Assembly: GCF_003815655.1 (NCBI RefSeq)
Contig: NZ_CP033917.1
Coordinates: 1,674,001 to 1,738,000 of the forward strand
From: Chryseobacterium sp. G0201
Lineage (GTDB): Bacteria; Bacteroidota; Bacteroidia; Flavobacteriales; Weeksellaceae
Length of the DNA: 64,000 nucleotides
Reading direction: 5' to 3'
The position numbers and the translations under genes were made by a program. How positions within the stretch are numbered: position 1 is the first letter of the stretch; each line of letters starts with the position of its first letter. This document shows, piece after piece, positions 26,842 through 34,989 of the stretch. The notes under the pieces are model-generated. The model had not been told where the DNA came from, searched no databases, and was given only the letters and a program-made list of their open reading frames with translations.

Positions 26842-26922
26842 GTTTGTCATTCCGTAGGAATCTCGACAATGTATTTTACATAATTTTTAAAGCTAAGTTT
26901 AGATTCCTACGGAATGGCAAAC
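26842..26922. repeat. Long inverted repeat around CATTCCGTAGGAATCT
   Basis: Two 22-bp arms, 26842-26863 and 26901-26922, are inverted copies with one mismatch, separated by a 37-bp AT-rich spacer. It lies downstream of hemE in an otherwise empty gap and looks like a dispersed intergenic palindrome. Confidence 0.75.
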
Positions 26923-26975
26923 ATGCTGTGAAATCTGCATTATCTGAATAATCTGCGCGAGATTAAAAATTAAAC

Positions 26976-28007
26976 TTAATTATTCGGTTTCCAATCCACA
27001 ACAGCTCTAATAAAAGCTTCTGCATTTTCTACCGGAATATTAGGTAAAATTCCGTGACCAAGATTCGCAATATATCTGTCTTTTCCGAAACGGTTGATCA
27101 TTTCAGTTACCATTTTTTTGATAGTTTCAGGCGTAGAATGTAATCTCGCCGGATCAAAATTCCCTTGAAGGGTCATTGTGTGATTCGTCAATGTTCTTGC
27201 TAGTTCAGGCTTGATTGTCCAGTCAACACCTAAAGCCGAAACTTTAGACATGGTCATATCTTCCAACGCGAACCAACATCCTTTTCCAAATACAACAACA
27301 TGAGAAAGCGGACTTAAAGCTTCAACAATTTGATTGATATATTGCCAAGAGAATTCCTGATAATCTGCAGGAGAAAGCATTCCGCCCCAAGAATCGAAGA
27401 TCTGTACGGCAGAAACACCTTTTTCTACTTTTCTTTTAAGATAAGCTATTGTAGTATCTGTGATCTTTTGAAGCAATAAATGAGCAGCTTCCGGCTGTTG
27501 GAAACAGAATGACTTAGCAATATCAAAAGCTTTACTACCTTTTCCTTCTACACAGTAGCAAAGAATCGTCCAGGGAGAACCTGCAAAACCGATCAATGGA
27601 ATTTCATTGTCTAGTTTTATCAAAGTTAATTCGATCGCATCAAAAACGTATCCTAGCGTATCATTCACATCGGGAACGACAACGTTTTGTACCTGTTCCA
27701 TCGTTCTGATCGGGTTGTCTAGCCACGGACCAACATTTTCCTTCATTTTAAAATCAATTCCCATCGCTTGAGGAACTACCAAAATATCAGAAAACAGAAT
27801 AGCAGCATCCAAAGGAAATCTGCGGATCGGTTGTACTGTAATTTCAGAAGCTAGTTCCGGGGTTTGACATCTCGTGAAGAAATCATATTTGTCACGAAGA
27901 GCAATGAATTCCGGCAAATATCTTCCGGCTTGTCTCATCATCCAAACTGGCGGTCTTTCTACGGTTTCTCCGCGAAGTGCTTTTAAATATAGGTCGTTCT
28001 TAATCAT
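26976..28007 (-). CDS. hemE: Uroporphyrinogen decarboxylase
   Basis: This 343-residue enzyme converts uroporphyrinogen III to coproporphyrinogen III. Signature blocks are present: [16 protein letters not shown] near the N-terminus with the substrate-binding Arg, and [20 protein letters not shown] in the middle. [15 protein letters not shown] and the C-terminal [18 protein letters not shown] follow. Last gene of the hem cluster, 48 bp after hemD. Confidence 0.96.
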   Translation of the reverse strand: MIKNDLYLKALRGETVERPPVWMMRQAGRYLPEFIALRDKYDFFTRCQTPELASEITVQPIRRFPLDAAILFSDILVVPQAMGIDFKMKENVGPWLDNPIRTMEQVQNVVVPDVNDTLGYVFDAIELTLIKLDNEIPLIGFAGSPWTILCYCVEGKGSKAFDIAKSFCFQQPEAAHLLLQKITDTTIAYLKRKVEKGVSAVQIFDSWGGMLSPADYQEFSWQYINQIVEALSPLSHVVVFGKGCWFALEDMTMSKVSALGVDWTIKPELARTLTNHTMTLQGNFDPARLHSTPETIKKMVTEMINRFGKDRYIANLGHGILPNIPVENAEAFIRAVVDWKPNN

Positions 28008-28055
28008 AATTTATTAGACTATTACTGCCGTCCGTTACCTTTGGGCAATCACATT

Positions 28056-28739
28056 TCAAAGATTGTTTTTTACTGTTCTTCGTATTAATTCAAAGATCGA
28101 TACGAGATTGTTTCCCACGGAAGTATAAATCTTCTCTTGGGTATATTTTCTAAGTTCGTTGGAAGTCGTTTCTCCGATAGAAAAAATCGTCATTCCGTCC
28201 AAAGAATTCAGTTTTGCAAAACTACGAACTCCACTTGGACTAAAAAAAACTACAGCATGATATTTTTCAGGAACTAAAGGATTAGTTTCCTCGGTATTGT
28301 AAACTGTTATTTTTTTATACTTAATGTTTTGTAACGGAAGCTCTTTATCGAGAACATCAATCGCTAAATTTCCACAAAAATGAACAAATTGCTCATGCTG
28401 ACAATGACTGATGATAAATTTTGAAAGTGTTTCGGCATTTTTCAACACTTTAAAAGTTCCAAAACCGTTTTTTCTTAATTCTCTTTTGGTTTTTTCGCCA
28501 ACACAATAGATTTTATTGTAATTTTTTGCAGTAAAATCTTCATTGGGTTTAAAATTATTTTTAAAAAAAGAAATTACACCGTTTACACTTGTGAAAATTA
28601 AGGAATGGTTTTTTAGGTCAAAAGAATCAATTTTAATAGGATTGGTCTTAATTACCTCAACACAATCGACCAAAATATCCTCTCCTAATTCTTTGGATAT
28701 AACAGATTGGTCTATATTTTTGGTAAATAATATTTTCAT
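28056..28739 (-). CDS. hemD: Uroporphyrinogen-III synthase
   Basis: This 227-residue protein belongs to the weakly conserved HemD family, which closes and inverts ring D of hydroxymethylbilane. It shows the two-lobed pattern: SLIFTSVNGVISFFKNNF in lobe one, and VVFFSPSGVRSFAKLN ... IFSIGETTSNELRK in lobe two. Identification rests on these segments plus position in the hem cluster. Its ATG overlaps the amidase stop by 1 bp (TAATG), a sign of tight coupling. Confidence 0.9.
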   Translation of the reverse strand: MKILFTKNIDQSVISKELGEDILVDCVEVIKTNPIKIDSFDLKNHSLIFTSVNGVISFFKNNFKPNEDFTAKNYNKIYCVGEKTKRELRKNGFGTFKVLKNAETLSKFIISHCQHEQFVHFCGNLAIDVLDKELPLQNIKYKKITVYNTEETNPLVPEKYHAVVFFSPSGVRSFAKLNSLDGMTIFSIGETTSNELRKYTQEKIYTSVGNNLVSIFELIRRTVKNNL

Positions 28740-29395
28740 TATGGTTTATCTTTAAGATGCAGATCTGTGACTAAAAGTCTTACTTTGCTCATAAAATCTT
28801 TTCCGGGATCTTCTTTTGCTGTAAAGTAATTGGGATCGGTTTCTTTCCAAAGTTTAGAATTTCTAAAGATACCATATTCTGAATGTCCTATTAAATATTC
28901 TATATTATATTTTTTAGTTAAAAATCTAATTAACTGAGCATTGGAAACTATTTGTTTTTCTGTGAGCGGTTGCTGTTTGCTTCCAATATTTTCAATACCT
29001 ATTGCACAATAATTAAGTCCGATGGTATGTCTCGCAAACATATTGGGCTCCATAAGCTGATAAATTGTGCCATCTCTGTCTACAATATATTGCGAGGAAA
29101 CGTTCAGGGTACTTTGTTTTTTTAAAGTATTTCTGGCGCTTTCCAGATTAGTTTTATTAAAGTATTTGTAATTCGTTTCAACCGTTCCGCCTGCTGTATA
29201 ATGCAGTACAATCATTTTCGGTGAAATGGTGGGTGCATTTTGTACAATTTGATGATGGTTTTTTAGATATTCCAAACTGAGACGAATTCTTTCCTGTGAA
29301 TAATTAATAGGTTTATTAATTATTTTAAACTCGCTGTTTTGTGCGTTTGCGACATTTAATATCAATAAAAATAAAATACAGATCAGTTTTCTCAT
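28739..29395 (-). CDS. Secreted N-acetylmuramoyl-L-alanine amidase (Amidase_2 fold)
   Basis: This 218-residue protein has signal MRKLICILFLLILNVANAQ. The amidase_2 domain follows: first zinc ligand H65 in MIVLHYTAGG, SQYIVDRDGTIYQL at about 101-114, H123 in ARHTIGLN, IGIENIG, H171 in IGHSEYG, and the DPGKDF motif near 196. The fold cleaves the amide bond between MurNAc and the stem peptide. The gene sits between DUF1287 and hemD in the heme cluster and overlaps hemD by 1 bp, so it is very likely co-transcribed with heme genes. Confidence 0.9.
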   Translation of the reverse strand: MRKLICILFLLILNVANAQNSEFKIINKPINYSQERIRLSLEYLKNHHQIVQNAPTISPKMIVLHYTAGGTVETNYKYFNKTNLESARNTLKKQSTLNVSSQYIVDRDGTIYQLMEPNMFARHTIGLNYCAIGIENIGSKQQPLTEKQIVSNAQLIRFLTKKYNIEYLIGHSEYGIFRNSKLWKETDPNYFTAKEDPGKDFMSKVRLLVTDLHLKDKP

Positions 29396-29405
29396 GATGA
29401 ATAAT

Positions 29406-29987
29406 TTATTTAGGATATTGATAATGTCCGGTGATTGTAAATTTAAACAGGCAATCTTCTATGACCTGTCCGCCTCCTATATTATGTACAATTAAATATC
29501 TTTTTCCGTCAGCAGATTTTTTATTGACAACGATTCCGATGTGCGTTAAGTTTCCGGGTAAAATCCAAGTGACAATATCGCCGGGGACATAAAGAGCAGG
29601 ATTAGTTTCAATGGATTTTTCTTTTCCGAATTTTGCAAAGAAAACTCTCAGATTAGGTACTCTTCGGTGATCGATATTGGTATCTGCTTTTTTTAATCCC
29701 CAGTTTTTTGGATATTTTGAAAAGTTTTTCGTCATATCTTCATGTACTTCTTTCTGCAGGTCAATTCCCAGTTTTCTGTACGCTCTGATGATAACATCTG
29801 TGCAGACTCCTTTATCAGAGGGAACATCACCGTTTGGATATTCGATGGGGAAATATGCAGGATCGTAGCTTACTTTATCTTTTGTTAAACCCAAAGCAGC
29901 ATCAGAAAGTCGTGATGCAAATTTATTCTGTGATTTTGCAATGAAAATACAAAATAGAAAGACTAGAAAAGAGAGATACTTTTTCAT
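29406..29987 (-). CDS. Secreted DUF1287 protein with NlpC/P60-like Cys-His-His residues
   Basis: This 193-residue protein has a signal (about 1-19, IFIAKSQ). It matches the DUF1287 pattern: VSYDPAYFPIEYPNGDVPSDKGVCTDVIIRAYR is the usual start of the domain, and GDIVTWILPGNLTHIGIVVN and VHNIGGGQVIED follow. A cysteine (C62) in CTDV plus H149 in THIGIVV and H168 in LIVHNIG recall the catalytic triad order of NlpC/P60 cysteine hydrolases. A wall-peptide hydrolase role is an inference. It is 26 bp after hemC and 10 bp ahead of the amidase. Confidence 0.8.
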   Translation of the reverse strand: MKKYLSFLVFLFCIFIAKSQNKFASRLSDAALGLTKDKVSYDPAYFPIEYPNGDVPSDKGVCTDVIIRAYRKLGIDLQKEVHEDMTKNFSKYPKNWGLKKADTNIDHRRVPNLRVFFAKFGKEKSIETNPALYVPGDIVTWILPGNLTHIGIVVNKKSADGKRYLIVHNIGGGQVIEDCLFKFTITGHYQYPK

Positions 29988-30013
29988 GCTGCTTTTGGAA
30001 AATTTTAAATAAA

Positions 30014-30922
30014 TTAAAACTGACCTTTAATTTCAGCCATTAATTCTCTTCCACCATTTTCTAAAACGATGTTTGCTAATTTTTTACCGAAATTCTCTTC
30101 TTCATTATATTCAAAATTCTCATCCGTTGCAATGCAGTTTTTTCCGTCTAATGAGCAAAGTGCCGCTTTGAAACGAATTTGATCTCCGAAAAATTCAGCA
30201 AAAGCTCCAATAGGGGCTGTACAGCCTCCTTCTAAAGTGCTTAAAAAGTTTCTTTCGATCTCAACACAGATTTGCGTTGTTTTATGATTGATTGTACTTA
30301 GGATCTCGTTGATCTCTTTCTTGTCAGAATGACCCGCAACAGCAATTACACCTTGTGAAGGTGCGGGAATCATTAATGGAAGCATCTCGTAATCAATGTC
30401 CATTTTCATCCTTTTAATTCCTGCTAAAGATAAAATTGTAGCATCAAAATCCTGATCTTCCAGTTTTTGAAGACGTGTCTGAATGTTTCCGCGAATATCT
30501 GAAAATTCAGCGTGAGGATAATTTCTTAACCAGAAAGCTCTTCTTCTCAAGCTGCTTGTTGCCAATTTCAACTCGTGAAACTCTTTCGTTCTGGATTCTT
30601 CTTTTCTTATTAATACATCCTGAGGAAAATCTCTTTCAAGATAAGCAATAAGTTCAATGTTTTCAGGTAACTGAGTAGGTACGTCTTTTAAAGAGTGAAC
30701 CGCAATGTCGATCTCGTCATTTAATAATGCAACATCCAGATCTCTGGTAAAAACACCCGTAATTCCTAAAGAATAAAGGGGCTGATTGAGATTTTTATCG
30801 CCGGAAGAAACGATAGGTACGATGTCGGTTAAATAATTATTGTTTTGTAGGTGCCTGGCAACCTCTCTTGCCTGCCAAAGTGCAAGTGCGGAATTTCTGG
30901 TTCCGATTCTAATGCTTTTCAT
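30014..30922 (-). CDS. hemC: Hydroxymethylbilane synthase (porphobilinogen deaminase)
   Basis: About 302 residues from the ATG at 30922 (MKSIRIGTRNSALALWQA). The longer reading begins with TTG, and the chosen start overlaps the hemA stop by 14 bp. It polymerises four porphobilinogens into hydroxymethylbilane. Family blocks seen: IGTRNSALALWQAREV, HSLKDVPTQLP, SSLRRRAFW and RGNIQTRL. The dipyrromethane-cofactor cysteine region is LEGGCTAPIGAFAE. Confidence 0.96.
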   Translation of the reverse strand: MKSIRIGTRNSALALWQAREVARHLQNNNYLTDIVPIVSSGDKNLNQPLYSLGITGVFTRDLDVALLNDEIDIAVHSLKDVPTQLPENIELIAYLERDFPQDVLIRKEESRTKEFHELKLATSSLRRRAFWLRNYPHAEFSDIRGNIQTRLQKLEDQDFDATILSLAGIKRMKMDIDYEMLPLMIPAPSQGVIAVAGHSDKKEINEILSTINHKTTQICVEIERNFLSTLEGGCTAPIGAFAEFFGDQIRFKAALCSLDGKNCIATDENFEYNEEENFGKKLANIVLENGGRELMAEIKGQF

Positions 30923-32183
30923 TGAATTCGTTGTTTGGTTGTTCAACTAATATTTCGTGCATTAATTTACTAATTTCTTCGGCTTTCCAAGGATTATCGA
31001 TGATATATTTTGCAAAACGATTGGTGATTTTCTGAATCATTTTCTCAGAAAGTTCCATATCTGTGATGTTTATATATTTATTTTTTCTGTAAAAATTATG
31101 CATCTCGTTGCGTTCCATGTTTTTAAGAACGGCTTTGAAATGGTGAATATTTGGTGCTAATTTTCTCTTTTTTTCCCACTCAAGAAACTCTTTTGCTAAT
31201 TCTTTAATGATAATTTCAGCTTTTGGAATCTCTTTTTCTCTCTGTTGAATAGTTGCCTGAATCTGCTTTGAAAGCTCATCAACGTCAATTAGCGTTACAT
31301 TTTCATTCGTAGTAACATCTTTATCTACGTTGTAAGGAATGGAAAGGTCAATAATTAATGTTTCTTTTCCGTTCGGGAAGTGAGAAGCATTGATAATAGG
31401 TTTTTTGGCTCCGGTAGCAACAATAAGGATGTCTGTATTTTTCAGCTCGTTGTCAAATTCAGAATAGTCAACATGAGGAATGTTATATTTTTCAGATATC
31501 TTTTCAGCTTTTTCCTGAGTTCTGTTTGCGATTTTTATTTTGGGCTGATAAACATGTTTTACAAGATTTTCAACCGTGTTTTGCCCGATCTCTCCAACGC
31601 CAAGTAAAAGAATGTTTTTCTCGGTAATTCTTTTCTGGCTGTTTAAAATATAATGAACGGCAGCATAAGAAACGGAAGCGGCTCCATTGGAGATTCCTGT
31701 TTCATTTTTAATTCTTTTTGAAATCTGAATGGCAGAGTTAATGGCTCTTTCCAGATAAGGATTAGAATTTTGTCTTTCTTTCTTAAAACGGTTGTATGCT
31801 TTTTTGATCTGTCCGATGATCTCGAAATCACCGATGATCTGGCTTTCCAATCCGGCTGCCACTCTAAACAAATGCGTCAAAGCTTCTTCTTTGGTCAGAA
31901 TATTAGCAAACTGAAGGAAATCTGTGATGTTTACTCCGATGGTTTTACAATATTCTTCGGCTACCAGAAGGTAATTGGGAGAAGTAGTGTAAATTTCGGT
32001 TCTGTTACAGGTAGAAACCACAAAGGCATCGCCTAAATTTTCGTCGTGAATTCGAGCGACAAAATTTTTAATATTTTCATCAAAAAATGCAAATTTCCCT
32101 CGCGTTTCTCCATCAGCCTTTTCATAGCTTATAGAAAGAACAGCAAAATTTGAAGTTTGATTGATATTGGAATATTGTAACAT
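30909..32183 (-). CDS. hemA: Glutamyl-tRNA reductase
   Basis: This 424-residue enzyme starts the C5 pathway to 5-aminolevulinate by reducing Glu-tRNA. The catalytic cysteine is in VVSTCNRTEIY, followed by EALTHLFRVAAGLESQIIGDFEI. The NADPH-binding Rossmann stretch is NILLLGVGEIGQNTVENL, and IVATGAKKPII follows. The C-terminal dimerisation helices are shorter than in some bacteria. First gene of the hem cluster, with a -7 box 9 bp upstream. Confidence 0.95.
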   Translation of the reverse strand: MLQYSNINQTSNFAVLSISYEKADGETRGKFAFFDENIKNFVARIHDENLGDAFVVSTCNRTEIYTTSPNYLLVAEEYCKTIGVNITDFLQFANILTKEEALTHLFRVAAGLESQIIGDFEIIGQIKKAYNRFKKERQNSNPYLERAINSAIQISKRIKNETGISNGAASVSYAAVHYILNSQKRITEKNILLLGVGEIGQNTVENLVKHVYQPKIKIANRTQEKAEKISEKYNIPHVDYSEFDNELKNTDILIVATGAKKPIINASHFPNGKETLIIDLSIPYNVDKDVTTNENVTLIDVDELSKQIQATIQQREKEIPKAEIIIKELAKEFLEWEKKRKLAPNIHHFKAVLKNMERNEMHNFYRKNKYINITDMELSEKMIQKITNRFAKYIIDNPWKAEEISKLMHEILVEQPNNEFNEKH

Positions 32184-32191
32184 AAGCGTTG

Positions 32192-32199
32192 CAAATTTA
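32192..32199 (-). promoter_or_regulatory. Promoter -7 box (TAAATTTG) of the hemA operon
   Basis: An exact TAnnTTTG match lies only 9 bp before the hemA ATG, implying an almost leaderless transcript. The -33 is weak. Confidence 0.5.
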
Positions 32200-32550
32200 A
32201 GGCTTTTTTTATTAACCGCTTTCTGATAATGTATATGATAATTATCGTAAAAAACTATTTTGGTATACTTCTAAATAAGCTTTTAATTAATATGGAAAAT
32301 TTAAATTCAGATTTTTATTCCAAAATAATTTCAGAGTGTAATTTGATGATTTTTTATAAGCTAATTTGCCATTTTGTTATCAAAAAGCTTCCTATTTTCG
32401 CCTTCCTTCTTCTATCTAAAAGTATCTTAAATCTTATTTAACTCAAAGTCTGTAATTAATTAATGCAAAAGTTAATAGAATATTGAAAAATTTAATAAAA
32501 TTTTAACCAAATTATATGCTCGTGGAATTTCGTTAGTGATGTTAAATTTA

Positions 32551-32558
32551 TATCTTTG
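32551..32558 (+). promoter_or_regulatory. Promoter -7 box (TATCTTTG) of the mre-rod operon
   Basis: An exact TAnnTTTG match lies 24 bp before the mreB ATG. TTTCG about 20 bp upstream is a near match to the -33 element. Confidence 0.55.
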
Positions 32559-32582
32559 TATTCTTAAAATCAGAAGAAAAAT

Positions 32583-33608
32583 ATGAGTTTATTCGATATG
32601 TTTACGCAAGAAATTGCGATAGACCTAGGAACTGCCAACACGCTTATCATCCATAATAATAAAATTGTTATAGATCAGCCATCAATTGTTGCAATTGAGC
32701 GTTCTACCGGTAAACCGATCGCGGTGGGTGAACAGGCAAAGCATATGCAGGGAAAAACTCATGAAGATATTAAGACGATCCGTCCATTGAAAGACGGTGT
32801 AATTGCAGACTTCCATGCTTCTGAGCACATGATCAAGGAGTTTATCAAAAAAATTCCCGGGATCAAAGGAAGATTTATTCAGCCGGCTTTAAGAATAGTT
32901 ATCTGTATTCCGTCAGGAATTACGGAGGTTGAAAAAAGAGCGGTAAGAGATTCTGCACAAAAAGTAAATGCAAAAGAAGTAAGGTTGATCTATGAACCAA
33001 TGGCAGCTGCAATAGGAGTTGGTATTGATGTTCAGAAACCTGAAGGAAATATGATCATCGACATAGGTGGCGGTACTACAGAAATTGCTGTGGTAGCTTT
33101 AGGAGGTATTGTTTGTGATAAATCTGTGAAAATTGCAGGTGATGTATTTACAAATGATATTGCTTATTTCCTAAGAACGCACCATAATCTTTACATCGGA
33201 GAAAGAACAGCTGAAAGAGTGAAAATTGAAGTTGGTTCTGCTGTTGAAGATCTTGATGTTGACATTGAAGATATCCCGGTACAAGGTAGAGACCTTATCA
33301 CGGGTAAGCCAAAAGAAATTATGGTTGGCTATAAAGAAATTGCTCGTGCACTAGACAAATCGATCATAAGAATTGAAGATTCTGTAATGGAAACTCTTTC
33401 TCTAACACCTCCGGAATTGGCAGCCGATATCTATAAAACAGGTATTTATCTTGCTGGTGGTGGTGCTTTATTGAGAGGTTTGGCAGACAGACTGCACAAA
33501 AAAACGGGTCTTCCTGTTTTCGTGGCAGAAGATCCGTTAAGAGCTGTAGTTCGCGGAACGGGTATTGCGCTTAAGAATATGGATAAATTCAATTTCTTAA
33601 TTAAATAA
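32583..33608 (+). CDS. mreB: Rod shape-determining protein MreB
   Basis: This 341-residue bacterial actin shows the actin-fold ATP motifs: phosphate 1 IAIDLGTANTLI, phosphate 2 MIIDIGGGTTEIAVV and the adenosine motif IYLAGGGALLRGL, plus the LIYEPMAAAIGVG connector. MreB filaments guide the elongasome along the inner membrane. First of five tightly packed genes for rod shape and septal-independent wall growth. Confidence 0.97.
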   Translation: MSLFDMFTQEIAIDLGTANTLIIHNNKIVIDQPSIVAIERSTGKPIAVGEQAKHMQGKTHEDIKTIRPLKDGVIADFHASEHMIKEFIKKIPGIKGRFIQPALRIVICIPSGITEVEKRAVRDSAQKVNAKEVRLIYEPMAAAIGVGIDVQKPEGNMIIDIGGGTTEIAVVALGGIVCDKSVKIAGDVFTNDIAYFLRTHHNLYIGERTAERVKIEVGSAVEDLDVDIEDIPVQGRDLITGKPKEIMVGYKEIARALDKSIIRIEDSVMETLSLTPPELAADIYKTGIYLAGGGALLRGLADRLHKKTGLPVFVAEDPLRAVVRGTGIALKNMDKFNFLIK

Positions 33609-33635
33609 TTTTAACTTTTACGACACTTTATCTGA

Positions 33636-34490
33636 ATGGGATTTTTGCTGAGATTATTTTCGAAGAACTCTCTTTTTGTCTTCTTTATTTTCTTGCAAAT
33701 CATTGCTCTGGTTCTGATATTCTCTAAGAATGCCATGCAGAGATCCTGGGTTGCAGGCCAATCGGCAGCGCTAAACTCTAGGGTTTCCGGATATATTGAT
33801 GAGGGAGTTACTTATCTTAAGTTAAAACAGGTCAATGAAGATCTTGTAGCTCAAAATAAGGCTTTGATGGTGGAACTCTATGGAAAAGAGGGCGCCAAAA
33901 ACCCTGTATTCAGAAAAGTACATGATACTTTAGGAGGGGGACAGATCTATACATTTGTAGACGGAGAGATCGTTTTCAACAGTATTAATAGAAGAAACAA
34001 TTATTTTACCATTAACCGTGGTAGAAGAGACGGCGTATATCCTCAAATGGGAGTTATGGCTCCGAGAGGTGTTGCGGGGATCGTTATTAACTCTACAGAT
34101 AGTTACGCATTGGTTCAGTCGGTATTAAGTGTAAATACGATCAGAATTAATGCCGCTCTTAAAAACTCAGGATATTTTGGAACATTAACTTGGAATGGAG
34201 ATAACTCCAGAGTAATGCACTTGGCAGACATTCCGAAATATGTTGCTTTGAAAATCGGAGACAGCGTTGTTACAGACGGTAAGTCGGCGATTTTCCCTAA
34301 AGGAGTGATGATCGGTACAATTGCGGGTTACTCCGTTGATAATAAAACAGGTTTTTGGGATATTTCGGTTGAGCTTAGTGAAAAAATGGGCGCTCTGAAT
34401 AAGATCTATGTTGTAAAAAACCTAAAGAAAGCTGAAGTACAAAAGATTCAGGATACAATGCAAGCTGTAATAAAAAAGGAAAATGATTAG
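33636..34490 (+). CDS. mreC: Rod shape-determining protein MreC
   Basis: This 284-residue protein has one N-terminal membrane helix (about 12-30), a short coiled coil and the MreC beta-barrel domain: NYFTINRGRRDGVYPQMGVM and GVAGIVINSTDSYALVQSVL, later GDSVVTDGKSAIFPKGVMIG. It links the cytoplasmic MreB with PBP2/RodA in the periplasm. The stop overlaps mreD by 8 bp. Confidence 0.94.
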   Translation: MGFLLRLFSKNSLFVFFIFLQIIALVLIFSKNAMQRSWVAGQSAALNSRVSGYIDEGVTYLKLKQVNEDLVAQNKALMVELYGKEGAKNPVFRKVHDTLGGGQIYTFVDGEIVFNSINRRNNYFTINRGRRDGVYPQMGVMAPRGVAGIVINSTDSYALVQSVLSVNTIRINAALKNSGYFGTLTWNGDNSRVMHLADIPKYVALKIGDSVVTDGKSAIFPKGVMIGTIAGYSVDNKTGFWDISVELSEKMGALNKIYVVKNLKKAEVQKIQDTMQAVIKKEND

Positions 34491-34989
34491 CAGGACTTTA
34501 TTTACGGACATATTAATCATGATATTTCTTGTTGCATTACAGATCTTTGTACTGAACAGGATAATTATTTTCGGAAAATATACTCCGGTATTATACCCTG
34601 TGTTCGTTATGTTTTATCCTTTTTTCAGAAATAAATATCAGTTTTTAGCTTTAAGTTTTTTAATTGGGCTTTCTGTTGATGCATTCTTGTCCACATGGGG
34701 GATCAATGCATTTGCAACAACCTTGATCGCCTATTACAGAACTTTGATTTTCAGGACATCTACAGATACATCTACAGACTTTTTCTCTTTTCAGTCCCTT
34801 CAATGGGCACAGTTTTTAGTGTTTCTGTTTTCAAGTATATTCTTGCACCAACTTTTCGTACAATATATTGAATTCTTTAAGTTTAGCAGAATTTTTGAAA
34901 TATTACTTAATGTGTTGGTAACAAGCATAATTTCATTTATATTTATCGTTATTTACGCATTAATATTTAAAATCAAACAAAAAGTTTGA
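34483..34989 (+). CDS. mreD: Rod shape-determining protein MreD
   Basis: This 168-residue integral membrane protein has five or so hydrophobic helices. Sequence conservation in MreD is low, so the call rests on topology, size, the LPLIGLSVDAFLSTWGINAFA-type loop (here FLIGLSVDAFLSTWGINAFA) and position between mreC and mrdA. It overlaps both neighbours. Confidence 0.9.
   Translation: MISRTLFTDILIMIFLVALQIFVLNRIIIFGKYTPVLYPVFVMFYPFFRNKYQFLALSFLIGLSVDAFLSTWGINAFATTLIAYYRTLIFRTSTDTSTDFFSFQSLQWAQFLVFLFSSIFLHQLFVQYIEFFKFSRIFEILLNVLVTSIISFIFIVIYALIFKIKQKV

Larger units (their letters stand above)
32184..32582. other. Divergent intergenic region hemA/mreB
   Basis: These 399 bp between two operons are AT-rich, with the hemA -7 box at the left and the mreB -7 box at the right. 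A small open frame at 32229-32441 has no start signals or recognisable product. I see no RNA gene or repeat. Confidence 0.7.

Noticed and set aside
32229..32441. 70-residue frame in the hemA/mreB gap
   Set aside because: No recognisable domain, an AT-driven composition and no start signal; left as intergenic.
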